A stretch of DNA of 64,000 bases from G965233625 sp965233625 (GTDB taxonomy: Bacteria > Planctomycetota > Planctomycetia > Pirellulales > Pirellulaceae), in contig OZ247499.1 of the NCBI GenBank assembly GCA_965233625.1, forward strand, positions 1,550,001-1,614,000, in the 5' to 3' direction. The notes under the pieces are model-generated. The model had not been told where the DNA came from, made no database searches, and saw nothing but the letters and a program-made list of their open reading frames with translations. Made by a program: the position numbers and the translations under genes. Position 1 is the first letter of the stretch, and every line of letters starts with the position of its first letter. Below are positions 32,826-41,724 of the stretch, piece by piece.

Positions 32826-34325
32826 TTATCGCGAGTTCAAGAGCGGGGCGAAATATCCATCTCTAACGCCACGCACTCCGCCGTGCGACCAGATGATGAA
32901 TCCCAGCACCGCCAGCACGTACACGCCGCAGCCAACTGCCGCCGCCATGTAACGGTTCGTTACCTGCGAAAGCAGTAGCATGCAGCCAATCATCAGCACC
33001 GCTGCCGCCAGCGGCTTCAGCAGTGTCAGATCAATAGGCGAACTTTGCAGCGTGTTGCGGCACGCCAGGTAGTGTTGCGCAGTGTTGATCAGCGCGACCA
33101 CCATCGCCGCGTAGGCCGTGCCCATCAAGGCGCCATGCTCCGGGTCAATGCGGTCAAATGCATACACAAGTCCAAAGCCAATCAAGATGTTTAACACCAG
33201 ATTGACCGCCACAATCCGCAGCGCCGTGCTTTCTTTCGTTGCCGCCCAGAGAGCGTGACCGAGCACGTTTGTCACGCACTGGAGAAGCAGCACACTGCTA
33301 AGCACGCGTAGTACATCGGTTGCCTGCAGAAATTCTTTCTTGCCATACAGTGTCAGCAATCCAACGTCTGCAAAAGTGAAAACCAGCACTGCCGCCGGGG
33401 CGCCGAGCAGTAGCAGGAAAGTCACCAGCCACCGTGTCATGCGGGCAAGTTCTTCCAGGTTGCCTGCTGCGCGGCTGCACATGGCCGGGAACACGCTGCC
33501 AACGATACTGCGGTAGATCATCAGCGCAGGCTGCATCAGTTGCGTGGCGGCGCCATACAGGCCCACTTCCGCTTCGGTGGCAAACTTGGAAAGCAGCATC
33601 GCGTTGACACTGGACCAGACCGCTGAGATACCATCGATGCCAAAGAACGTAGACGATTTCGCCACTAGCGCCTTGACCAGCCGGAAGTGCAGCCGGCCCC
33701 GCGATGGGCCGATGCATAGCATTAAACCAGCCCACTCGATCACCAGAATGGCAACCCGCACACCCACCAGCAGCCACGCCACATAAATGATTGAGAAGCC
33801 ATTGGCCAGCAGCGCCCACGCGCCGCCGACTTTCATCAGATTAGCCGGCACATTGGCAATGGCGATCATGTACATCTTCTCACGGCCGCGGAACACCGAT
33901 TCAATCACCAGCGCCAGTCCGAACGGCAACAGCCCCAGCGAAAGCGTGCAGATCATGGCGACCGTGTCCGCTTCGTACTGCATGATGAACGCCAGCGCCA
34001 TCATGCCAAACATCGCACAAGCCGAGGTAGCTAGCGCTGCGGCGCACCCGTTCAGCAGATACAACCGCGTTCTGCCCGGATGCTTGGCGGTTTCGCGTGT
34101 GATTAACGTCGGCAGCCCGGCGGTTGCCAGGACTTGAAACGTGTAGAACAGCAAGAGCGAAAGCGAAAGCTGCCCAAAGCCGTGCGAGCCGGCGCCGCGC
34201 GAAACCATCGCGTAAATGCCGAACGTCGTGGCTTTATTCAGCACGTCGCTGGTCAGCAGCGATACGGCGTTGCTAAAAAACGTCCGCAGCATGTTCTTCT
34301 TAATAACCGGCGTGTGCGAACTCAT
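32826..34325 (-). CDS. Wzx-like polysaccharide flippase (MOP superfamily)
   Basis: The 499-residue protein has about twelve to fourteen hydrophobic segments in the arrangement of polysaccharide transport proteins, beginning FFSNAVSLLTSDVLNKATTF with YAMVSRGAGSHGFGQLSLSL, the typical start of this family. It should flip undecaprenyl-linked repeat units across the inner membrane. It overlaps the O-antigen ligase/polymerase gene by four bases (ATGA), so the two membrane steps of a Wzx/Wzy pathway are translationally coupled. Confidence 0.9.
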   Translation of the reverse strand: MSSHTPVIKKNMLRTFFSNAVSLLTSDVLNKATTFGIYAMVSRGAGSHGFGQLSLSLLLFYTFQVLATAGLPTLITRETAKHPGRTRLYLLNGCAAALATSACAMFGMMALAFIMQYEADTVAMICTLSLGLLPFGLALVIESVFRGREKMYMIAIANVPANLMKVGGAWALLANGFSIIYVAWLLVGVRVAILVIEWAGLMLCIGPSRGRLHFRLVKALVAKSSTFFGIDGISAVWSSVNAMLLSKFATEAEVGLYGAATQLMQPALMIYRSIVGSVFPAMCSRAAGNLEELARMTRWLVTFLLLLGAPAAVLVFTFADVGLLTLYGKKEFLQATDVLRVLSSVLLLQCVTNVLGHALWAATKESTALRIVAVNLVLNILIGFGLVYAFDRIDPEHGALMGTAYAAMVVALINTAQHYLACRNTLQSSPIDLTLLKPLAAAVLMIGCMLLLSQVTNRYMAAAVGCGVYVLAVLGFIIWSHGGVRGVRDGYFAPLLNSR

Positions 34326-35653
34326 GCGGCTGCTCCTTCCGCCGCGTCGTTACCGGGCTGGAGATCCGCATAACTGATGATGCAGAAACCAGTCAGAACC
34401 AGAATCAGCGTGTAACCGATGCTGACAAAGATCGCTTCGGTCAGCCCGCTGATGGCGCCCATGACAATCATCGAAAGGATGAACAGCACCCCGGGATCGC
34501 GCGTTTGCATGAATATTTGCGTACCGCGCGTAAAGATGGCAAGGGTTGTTACTGCGGCCATTGCCGCGCCGATCAACCCGAGGTTGAGTGTTGTTTCCAG
34601 ATAGATGGAATGGGCATTGCTGAACGCCCAGTTGTGAATGTACGAGAAGTACAACACGCGTTTCGAGGTCCAGAAACCACCATAGCCGTAACCCAACAGC
34701 GGCTTCTTATAAATATCCTGAAGGGCCTGGTTCCAGATAGGAATACGGCCTGTCAGCGTCGTCGGGTCGGCGCCAGGCTCTTGACGGCCCAGCGTTGCAA
34801 GACTGCCAAAGTCAACGCCCGTGTCGGCGGTCAGCCCTGCATACAGCATCGCCGCGCCGGCAAGCACGACGCCCGTAGCAACCGCCGCAGCGCGGCTGCG
34901 ACCTTTGGCCGACATCCACCAGAAAAACAGAGCGGCCGCGGATACAGCCGCCAGCCCGCCGCGTGATTTGGTTGCCAGAAGCATGACAAACGCGAGTGCG
35001 GCAATGGCCAGAAACCACCACTGCCGGCGTATCTTCGCAAGTGCGAAGGAGGCAATCGCCAAGGCGCCGCAATTCATCCCTTGCCGGTTCATGTGCAACA
35101 AGCCAGAGAAACGATGTTCGCCATTGGCAAGGAAGGTGCCGAAGTAGATTTCCGCAGCAATGCCCACCAGCAGAAACGTCAGCGACATACACACAACGCC
35201 CAGACACAGATCTTCCGGCCGCCAGTGTTTGCCAATGCCACACGCCGCAAGAAACAGCAATGCCGGAATGACAACGCGTTTGGCTGTGGTTGAAGAGTTA
35301 TCGGACCAGACAACGCTGCAAGCCATGTATCCAAGCAGTAGCAGCATGAGGCTGAAGTGGAACTGGCTTGGCTTTCGCGATGACTTCGCCATTAGCATCA
35401 GTCCACCAGCGGCGCCAAGCAGGACGATGGAGACCTGCCGGCTAAGCGTATTGCTGCCAGCCGATGCGACTTCGTCGTGATCTTCCACTTTGTCGCCAGC
35501 AGCCTGAATCGCATGGCGCACGTCGTGCGTGATTCCCATGACGGAAACAATCATCAACAGCACCGGCCCCCAGAAGAACAACCGGCTTGGCTGCCCCTGC
35601 TTGTTCGTCAGCACGGCGGCTGTGGGGGGATGGCTTGTGGCAATTGCCGACAT
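34322..35653 (-). CDS. O-antigen ligase / Wzy-like polymerase family membrane protein
   Basis: The 443-residue protein has about ten to twelve membrane helices and the Wzy_C pattern: a large periplasmic loop containing GYGYGGFWTSKRVLYFSY, then NAHSIYLETTLNLGLIGAAM, where the His-Ser and Gly-Leu-Ile-Gly positions are characteristic. The family includes both polymerases and ligases. In an operon with a flippase and a chain-length protein, a Wzy polymerase role is more likely than a ligase role. AGGA lies six bases before ATG 35653. Confidence 0.87.
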   Translation of the reverse strand: MSAIATSHPPTAAVLTNKQGQPSRLFFWGPVLLMIVSVMGITHDVRHAIQAAGDKVEDHDEVASAGSNTLSRQVSIVLLGAAGGLMLMAKSSRKPSQFHFSLMLLLLGYMACSVVWSDNSSTTAKRVVIPALLFLAACGIGKHWRPEDLCLGVVCMSLTFLLVGIAAEIYFGTFLANGEHRFSGLLHMNRQGMNCGALAIASFALAKIRRQWWFLAIAALAFVMLLATKSRGGLAAVSAAALFFWWMSAKGRSRAAAVATGVVLAGAAMLYAGLTADTGVDFGSLATLGRQEPGADPTTLTGRIPIWNQALQDIYKKPLLGYGYGGFWTSKRVLYFSYIHNWAFSNAHSIYLETTLNLGLIGAAMAAVTTLAIFTRGTQIFMQTRDPGVLFILSMIVMGAISGLTEAIFVSIGYTLILVLTGFCIISYADLQPGNDAAEGAAA

Positions 35654-35698
35654 GGGTTTCCTACACGAAGACGCGGCGAAAGACTGGTTCAGCGGGCG

Positions 35699-36832
35699 CT
35701 AGTTCACGGCTGCGCCGGTGCATTCAGCCACGCCCTGCGCCACCTGATCGATCAGCGGCGCCGTCAATTCGCCGTACATGGGCAGCGAAAGAATCTGCGA
35801 CGAAAGCCGCGTGGTGACGGGCAGATCCGCGGGCACGCTGGTTACGTTCGCAAAGGCGCCAGCCTGATTTAACGGTTGCTTGTAGTGGATGCCACAGAAG
35901 ATGTTCTTCTCTTTCAGCTGTTCCAGCAACGCGTCGCGGTTGGGATGCTGCACCACAAACAGGTGATAGACGTGGCGTACATCATCCCGCGATTCAGGCA
36001 GCACGAGATCAGGAATGCCGGCCAGCTTATCGCGGTAGAGATCGGCGGCAGCGCGACGGGCGTGCGTCCACGCTTCCAGATGCTTGAGCTTCACCTGAAG
36101 TATAGCTGCCTGCATGGTGTCTAAACGTGAGTTGTAACCAGGTTCGTCATGCTGGCCTTTCACGCGGGCGCCGTAGTTACGCAGCGAACGCAACTGCGCT
36201 GCCAGTTCGTCGTCGTCGGTCACCACGGCGCCGCCGTCGCCCAGGGCGCCAAGGTTCTTACCGGGATAGAAGCTGAAGCAGCCAGCGTCGCCCAGCGAGC
36301 CAGCCCGCTTGCCGTTGTACTCGGCGCCATGCGCCTGTGCGGCGTCTTCGATCACCTTCAGACCATGACGGCTAGCGATCTCGCGGATTTCGTTCATGCG
36401 GGCAGGTTGCCCGTAAAGGTGTACAGGCAGAATCGCTTTAGTGCGGGGCGTGATAGCTTCTTCAATCAGCGCGGGATTGATGTTGAAATCGTCTTCGCAC
36501 ACGTCAACCAGCACGGGCGTGGCGCCCGCGTGCACAATGCCATACGCGCTGGCGGCGAACGAATTGCCCGCCGTAATCACTTCGTCGCCGGCGCCGATGC
36601 CCGTCGCGCGAATGGCCAGATGCAAGGCATCCAGCCCGCTTGCCACGCCCACGCAGTGCCTGGCGCCACAGTAGTCTGCGAATTGTTCCTCGAACTCACC
36701 AACCTCTTTGCCGAGAATGAAGCCAGCGGAATCGACCACACGGCCGACGGCCTGCATGATTTCTTCGCGGAGGTTGCCGCACTGAGTAACGAGGTCCACA
36801 AGCGGAATCTTAGGAGATACGGGCGCGTTCAT
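35699..36832 (-). CDS. DegT/DnrJ/EryC1/StrS sugar aminotransferase (WbpE-like)
   Basis: The 377-residue PLP enzyme transfers an amino group to a keto-sugar nucleotide. The PLP lysine is Lys192 in GCFSFYPGKNLGALGDGG. VASGLDALHLAIRATGIG, VIEDAAQAHGAEYNG and PVHLYGQPARMNEI are also conserved. It is encoded after a WbpB-like dehydrogenase and a WbpD-like acetyltransferase, so the likely reaction is 3-amination of a UDP-2-acetamido-3-keto-glucuronate, as done by WbpE. It starts about 120 bases after the acetyltransferase stop. Confidence 0.9.
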   Translation of the reverse strand: MNAPVSPKIPLVDLVTQCGNLREEIMQAVGRVVDSAGFILGKEVGEFEEQFADYCGARHCVGVASGLDALHLAIRATGIGAGDEVITAGNSFAASAYGIVHAGATPVLVDVCEDDFNINPALIEEAITPRTKAILPVHLYGQPARMNEIREIASRHGLKVIEDAAQAHGAEYNGKRAGSLGDAGCFSFYPGKNLGALGDGGAVVTDDDELAAQLRSLRNYGARVKGQHDEPGYNSRLDTMQAAILQVKLKHLEAWTHARRAAADLYRDKLAGIPDLVLPESRDDVRHVYHLFVVQHPNRDALLEQLKEKNIFCGIHYKQPLNQAGAFANVTSVPADLPVTTRLSSQILSLPMYGELTAPLIDQVAQGVAECTGAAVN

Positions 36833-36951
36833 AACAAGAGCAGCCGTGAAGAATTTTCAGGATGGCGGGAAAAAGGATGACGCGGCGGAGACTTTTTCAG
36901 CAGGTGTTTTGCCTGCTGCTTTGCAAAAGCTTTGTCGCGACTTCCAGTGTC

Positions 36952-37557
36952 TTAAGTGAGGATCCGTGGCGAGTCTGCAAGCAATGCGCGAGTGATGGCG
37001 AGTTCGCCACAGGCGTCGCAATCCGTCTCGGCATAGTGCCCGCTCAGACGGTGTCCACAGGTGCAGACGTAACCGGCATGCGTGGCGGTAACGCCCGCGA
37101 CGATCGAAAACGGCTCGACGTTGTGTGTTACCAGGGCGCCTGCCGCGACGAGGCAGTACCGCCCCAGTTCGATGCCGGGGGTGATGGTCGCGCCACCGCC
37201 AATCGCAGCGCCCTGGCGGACGATTGTGCGGGAGAGCCAGTTTTCTTTTTCGCTGTATCGCTCGCGGGCCTGCATCATGCGAGGAGAACGCGGATAGCGA
37301 TCATTCGTAAATGTGACGTTGGGTCCGACGAAGACATCGTCTTCCAGCCGGACACCCTCCCAGACGCAGACGTTGTTCTTCAGCGTGACGTTGTCGCCAA
37401 CCCAGGCGCCGCCTTCGACAAAAACGTGATCGGCAACATTGCAGTTCTGGCCGATATGGGCGCCGGACAGCACATGGGCGTAAGCCCAGATGCGCGTGCC
37501 CTGACCGATATCATCGCAATCGCAGATGGCGGCGGGATGTACGTATGGCTGGGACAT
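36952..37557 (-). CDS. Left-handed beta-helix N-acetyltransferase (WbpD-like) with C-terminal Cys4 tail
   Basis: The 201-residue hexapeptide-repeat acyltransferase has successive strands such as IGQGTRIWAYAHVLSGAHIG and NCNVADHVFVEGGAWVGDNV, then FTNDRYPRS and GAAIGGGATITPGIELGRYC. It closely resembles WbpD/WlbB enzymes that acetylate the 3-amino group of UDP-2-acetamido-3-amino-glucuronate. After the trimerisation region, a tail of about 50 residues carries four cysteines in two pairs (CTCGHRLSG and CDACG), a likely zinc-binding module that many homologues lack or vary. Its start overlaps the oxidoreductase stop by one base (TAATG). Confidence 0.9.
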   Translation of the reverse strand: MSQPYVHPAAICDCDDIGQGTRIWAYAHVLSGAHIGQNCNVADHVFVEGGAWVGDNVTLKNNVCVWEGVRLEDDVFVGPNVTFTNDRYPRSPRMMQARERYSEKENWLSRTIVRQGAAIGGGATITPGIELGRYCLVAAGALVTHNVEPFSIVAGVTATHAGYVCTCGHRLSGHYAETDCDACGELAITRALLADSPRILT

Positions 37558-38651
37558 TAGCTTTTCACTTCTTCGGTAGGGGCGCCGTTAATAACATGGC
37601 CGTTCGTGGGGGCAGGTGCAGCGTTTGTCTGCCACTGCGGCGAACCTACCGAAACGCACACGCCGCCGAGACGAAGCGACTCCGTGGCAGCTTCCAGCAC
37701 TTCCACCACTTGCAGACCGTTCAGGCCGTCAGTGCGCGGCCGTGTTGAGTTGACGATCGCGTTGATGAAGTCGCTACATTCAGCGCGAAGGGGTTCAACC
37801 TGTTCCAGATGCGGGCAATGCGTATCGCCATAGCGATAGCTGTACTGGAACTCGCCGAATGTCGCGGCATAAGGCGCCGAGTCGACACCCCGGTCGTAGA
37901 TCTTGATTTTTTCGAGCGGTTCCAGGTCGTCGTAAACCACCATCTTCTTGCTGCCGACGATGGTCATCACGCGATCTTTGCGCGGATCAAGCCAGCTCAC
38001 GTGCGTAAGCCCCAGTTTGTCTTCGGGGAAGTACATGGTCATGTTGCACACGTCGTGCACATGCGGTTTGAGATACGACGATCCGCTGCAACTTACGCCC
38101 AGGGGAGAGCCGCCGAGCAGGTCAAGCATCACGCTGATATCATGCGGCGCCAGATCCCACAATGCGTTGCAGTCGTTCCGCACCGGGCCGAGATTCAACC
38201 GCTTGGAACTGATGTAATAAAGGTCGCCAAGGTCGCCCGAGTTGACGAGTTCCCGCAGTTTCGCCACCGGCGATGAATGCAGGAAGATGTGTCCGACGAA
38301 GAGCACCCGTTCGTGATGTTCAGCAAGCTCAATCAATTCCCGGCACTCTGCCGTGGAGGCGGCGAGCGGCTTTTCAACAAATACGTGCAGCCCCGCTGCC
38401 AGTGCCTGTGAAGCCAACGCGTGATGTGTGCGTGTGGGCGTCGCGATGATGACTGCATCGACACGGCCGCCGTGAATGACTTCGTCCGCGTTCTTCGTAG
38501 GAATCACCGACGGGAAGCGGGCGGCCATGGCTTCCAGGCGTTTCTCGTCGCGATCGCAGGCGAAGACGACTTCGCATTCACGCAGTTCTGAGAGGCACCT
38601 CAATAGATTCGGGCCCCAGTAACCAAGCCCAATCACTCCAATGCGAAGCAT
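37557..38651 (-). CDS. Gfo/Idh/MocA-family sugar dehydrogenase (WbpB-like)
   Basis: The 364-residue NAD-dependent oxidoreductase has a Rossmann start (IGVIGLGYWGPNLLRCLSEL), VIIATPTRTHHALASQAL, the catalytic EKP in HVFVEKPLAAS, and VGHIFLHSSPVAKLREL with DLAPHDISVMLDLLGG. Proteins of this type adjacent to WbpD and WbpE homologues oxidise UDP-GlcNAcA at C3. AGGA lies seven bases before ATG 38651. The C-terminal 20 residues (APAPTNGHVINGAPTEE) are a low-complexity tail. It is translationally coupled to the acetyltransferase gene. Confidence 0.92.
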   Translation of the reverse strand: MLRIGVIGLGYWGPNLLRCLSELRECEVVFACDRDEKRLEAMAARFPSVIPTKNADEVIHGGRVDAVIIATPTRTHHALASQALAAGLHVFVEKPLAASTAECRELIELAEHHERVLFVGHIFLHSSPVAKLRELVNSGDLGDLYYISSKRLNLGPVRNDCNALWDLAPHDISVMLDLLGGSPLGVSCSGSSYLKPHVHDVCNMTMYFPEDKLGLTHVSWLDPRKDRVMTIVGSKKMVVYDDLEPLEKIKIYDRGVDSAPYAATFGEFQYSYRYGDTHCPHLEQVEPLRAECSDFINAIVNSTRPRTDGLNGLQVVEVLEAATESLRLGGVCVSVGSPQWQTNAAPAPTNGHVINGAPTEEVKS

Positions 38652-38695
38652 CGATCTTCCTTTGTTGTTTAAGTGTCGCAGTAAGCGACCGGATG

Positions 38696-39466
38696 CTAAT
38701 TCTTCAGCGAGAAAACAAGTTGATTCAGAACGGCAACAGGTGTGCGAAGCAGGATAACGGCGTCCAGCAGCGGCGAACGACGGCGAACGTATTCACAGTC
38801 GAACTGCATCATCTCGTCGAACGTGGTTCCGTTCTTTCCGGAGACCTGCCACAAACCTGTCACACCTGGCGTTACTTCAAACCGCTGCCGGTGCTCTTTG
38901 GTATAGCCAGCAGGATCCATGACATCCGGACGCGGTCCGATGATGCTCATGTCGCCCCACAGCACATTGAGAACCTGCGGAAACTCGTCAACACCGAGGC
39001 CGCGCACAAAACGCGCTAATGGAATGAGCGGTGCGTTTTTGTCGATCTTGGCGACGGTGCCGCCGGACTCACGCAAGCGTTTGACGTAATCTTCGTGTGT
39101 TTTTGTGTTGTTCGCCTGATGCATCGTGCGAAACTTGTAGATCATGAACGGTTCGCCACGGGCGCCGTATCGCTTCTGCCGGAAGAAGACCGGGCCGGTG
39201 GAGACCGCTTTGATAAGGACGGTCATCGCCAGGAAAACGGGTGACAGAATGGTGAGGCAGAACATGGCGACTGTGATGTCAAACCCGCGTTTCCACCACG
39301 GCGTGGGGTAATAGGGGATCGATAGTTTCATCTCTGCGGATTCTGCTCCCTCGTCAGAGTCCGCACTCTGCAGACTGTTCGCGTTCGACGCGTGTTCTGC
39401 TTCCGTCGGCGCCGGGCGAAGGTCGTGCGTAGCGTTGGTTTGTTCCTGGACGATCTGGGGATTCAT
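38696..39466 (-). CDS. Undecaprenyl-phosphate sugar phosphotransferase (initiating sugar transferase)
   Basis: From ATG 39466 the protein has 256 residues. A Ser/Glu-rich cytoplasmic N-terminus leads to one membrane-embedded hydrophobic hairpin (FDITVAMFCLTILSPVFLAM). The bacterial sugar transferase domain follows, with FFRQKRYGARGEPFMIYKFR, VRGLGVDEFPQVLNVLWGDM and IIGPRPDVMDP as signature stretches. It transfers the first sugar-phosphate to the lipid carrier to start the repeat unit. CGGAGG is eight bases before the start, and the upstream gene's TGA overlaps the ATG by one base (TGATG). Confidence 0.93.
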   Translation of the reverse strand: MNPQIVQEQTNATHDLRPAPTEAEHASNANSLQSADSDEGAESAEMKLSIPYYPTPWWKRGFDITVAMFCLTILSPVFLAMTVLIKAVSTGPVFFRQKRYGARGEPFMIYKFRTMHQANNTKTHEDYVKRLRESGGTVAKIDKNAPLIPLARFVRGLGVDEFPQVLNVLWGDMSIIGPRPDVMDPAGYTKEHRQRFEVTPGVTGLWQVSGKNGTTFDEMMQFDCEYVRRRSPLLDAVILLRTPVAVLNQLVFSLKN

Positions 39467-41724
39467 CACACTAACCTCCGCACCCAGTGCGGTAATGTTT
39501 CTCGTTCGCCTTGGAGAATGACGCCGATGACGTTGGCGCCAGATTCCTTTAGCGATTGCTGAGTTTCGGCAGCCCGGGCAATGCTTGTTTCTCCGCCCTG
39601 GACAACAAGTAGGCAGGCATCGAAGTCGCGGGCTGAAACACTGTCTGCGCTGTTATTCGAAGGCGCCGGAAGGTCGGCGATTACGAGATCAAACCGGGTG
39701 GAAAGTTCCTGCAAGTGATCGCGGACCTGGCGGGGCGGTTGTTGCGTTTCTTCACTTTCGCCGGAACCTGCGGAGATGAGCGTCAGGTTTTCCAGGCGGG
39801 TGCGTGTGACGCAGTCGTTGTAGCTGGCGCCGCCAGAAACCAGGTCGGAGAACCCGGGCTGCCCGTTGGCGCCAAAGTGATCGCTCATCGCGCGGGATAC
39901 TTTGTCTGCGTCGACCGCCACCACATTGCCAGAAAGCAACCCGGCAGCACTGACGCTGAGGTCCGCCGCGATCTGATCGGGCTGCTTACCGCCACAGCCA
40001 ATCACGGCGATGGTCTTTGGCCCGCTGTTATCTGTGCCTGCTTTCCGCAGGTGCGACAGGACGGCGCCAAACTCCTGACGGATCAGTGGCTCTTCTCCGC
40101 GACCCGCGGCGTTGTTCACGACGGCAAGCACCGGCAGGTTCAGGTTAGACTCAACTTCGTCGCGTGTGCGTAGGCGCGTGTCGAACCATTCCAGCGATAC
40201 AACCAGGGCTAAACCTGCCATCACGGCGAGCATGAAGCCGCCCGCCAGGGTCAACGGTTTGTTGGGGCTGATGGGTTTTTCGATGAACGATGCAGGCTGC
40301 GCTTCGTTGATGCTGCTGATCTGCTGCGTGTCCATTTCTTTGCCGATCCGCGCCTGTTCCAGGCGGCCGGCATGCTCGCGGTGCTTCTGCTCGATGAGGC
40401 TGGCTTCGCGGGTCAGGTCTTCGATTTCGATGGCATGTTTGTTCAGCGTCGCCACTTTTGACTCTAAGCGGTCAAGCTGCGATGTCAGCAACGTCCGGCG
40501 TTGCTTCAACGCGGCCAGGTCGGCGGACTCGCTCATGCGGTAGATGCGTTCAGCTTCCAGCCGTTTCTCACGCAGTGCGACAACGCTGGGGTGCGTGGGC
40601 GTGTGGGTCGAAAGCAGTTCCTGCTCTTCGATCTCCAGTTGATAAAGTTGCTGCCGCATGCCGTCGCGGGCGCCCTGTCCGCCTGCTGTGCGGGCGCCCG
40701 GAGTGCTTATGGCAGCAACTCCGGCTTCGACGGTCTTACTAACGGCAGCGGTGGCTTTTGCCGGCTCCGTATCAACGGCCGGTTTGGCGACTAGCACGGG
40801 TTTGGTTGCGGCAGGCGCCAGGTCTGATTTGTCGAGCGGTTTGCTCAGCTGCGATTCGATGTACTGAATCTCGCGATCCGCTTGCAGAATTGCCAGTTCT
40901 ACATCGCTGATTTCCGTCAGAAGCACCTGACGGCTGGCAGCAGCGTCGACCATGCCATATTCGGTCTTGCGATCGCGAAGTTTCTGATAGGCTGCGTTTA
41001 ACTGTTCGGCCAGATTGCTTTCCTGCTGGACGAAGAACTCATGCGAGCCTTCCGTACGCGAAAGCTTAATGTGATGCTTCTGGAACTCTTCAATGGCAAT
41101 CGCCACAACGCGGCGGGCGCCGTAAGGGGATGACGAAGTGCACACGACGGAAACAACATTGCTCTTGCGGCCAGCCGAAGCATAGAGCGCGTCTTCAAGT
41201 TCGCGGATCGCCCGTTCACGACGTGAGATCGGATCTTTGATGCCTGTCTCAATCAGCACCCGGTCAACCACGCCCATCGACCAGGCCTTGGCATCGCTGA
41301 CAAAGGACGAACGCTTTTTAATGCTCTTGTGCGCTTTCGCCGTTTCCTTGTCGTCCGTGGCGGTTTCTTCGTACTCCAGCAGGCCGAACTTGGGATCAAG
41401 AATCTCATCAGGACCAAGCCGGTCGACGACGCGTTCGTAGATGGTCCGGCTGTTGAAGATCTCGAGGACGGAGTTGACTTCTTCTTCCTGAAGTTTCTCG
41501 TAGGCGATCGTCTGGCCGATGGTAGCCGTTGGATCAAGCGTTACGCTTTCAGAACCGATACGCACCAGTAACTTCGCGCGGGACTCGTAGGTCCGGGGCC
41601 AGTTGGCCAGCAGCACTACCGTTCCGCACATCATCAACAGAATAGCGAGTGCGAATTTCCAGCGATGACGCAGCAACGCACGAAAGAAAGACCGCTTTAG
41701 ATTCGCTTTATTCTGGTCAGGCAT
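39466..41724 (-). CDS. Wzz/GumC-type polysaccharide copolymerase with degenerate BY-kinase domain
   Basis: From ATG 41724 (the TTG at 41754 has no merit) the product has 752 residues. There is an N-terminal membrane helix (FALAILLMMCGTVVLLANWP), the Wzz motif region, long periplasmic coiled coils with Ala/Val-rich stretches, and a second helix (LAGGFMLAVMAGLALVVSL). The cytoplasmic C-terminal domain resembles bacterial tyrosine kinases: VVAVDADKVSRAMSDHFG is the Walker A' segment and FDLVIADLPAP the Walker B. The Walker A site is degenerate (IGCGGKQPDQ, without GK[ST]) and no C-terminal tyrosine cluster exists (the protein ends HWVRRLV). It should control chain length and export but not be an active tyrosine kinase. 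It is the first gene of the operon. Confidence 0.88.
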   Translation of the reverse strand: MPDQNKANLKRSFFRALLRHRWKFALAILLMMCGTVVLLANWPRTYESRAKLLVRIGSESVTLDPTATIGQTIAYEKLQEEEVNSVLEIFNSRTIYERVVDRLGPDEILDPKFGLLEYEETATDDKETAKAHKSIKKRSSFVSDAKAWSMGVVDRVLIETGIKDPISRRERAIRELEDALYASAGRKSNVVSVVCTSSSPYGARRVVAIAIEEFQKHHIKLSRTEGSHEFFVQQESNLAEQLNAAYQKLRDRKTEYGMVDAAASRQVLLTEISDVELAILQADREIQYIESQLSKPLDKSDLAPAATKPVLVAKPAVDTEPAKATAAVSKTVEAGVAAISTPGARTAGGQGARDGMRQQLYQLEIEEQELLSTHTPTHPSVVALREKRLEAERIYRMSESADLAALKQRRTLLTSQLDRLESKVATLNKHAIEIEDLTREASLIEQKHREHAGRLEQARIGKEMDTQQISSINEAQPASFIEKPISPNKPLTLAGGFMLAVMAGLALVVSLEWFDTRLRTRDEVESNLNLPVLAVVNNAAGRGEEPLIRQEFGAVLSHLRKAGTDNSGPKTIAVIGCGGKQPDQIAADLSVSAAGLLSGNVVAVDADKVSRAMSDHFGANGQPGFSDLVSGGASYNDCVTRTRLENLTLISAGSGESEETQQPPRQVRDHLQELSTRFDLVIADLPAPSNNSADSVSARDFDACLLVVQGGETSIARAAETQQSLKESGANVIGVILQGERETLPHWVRRLV

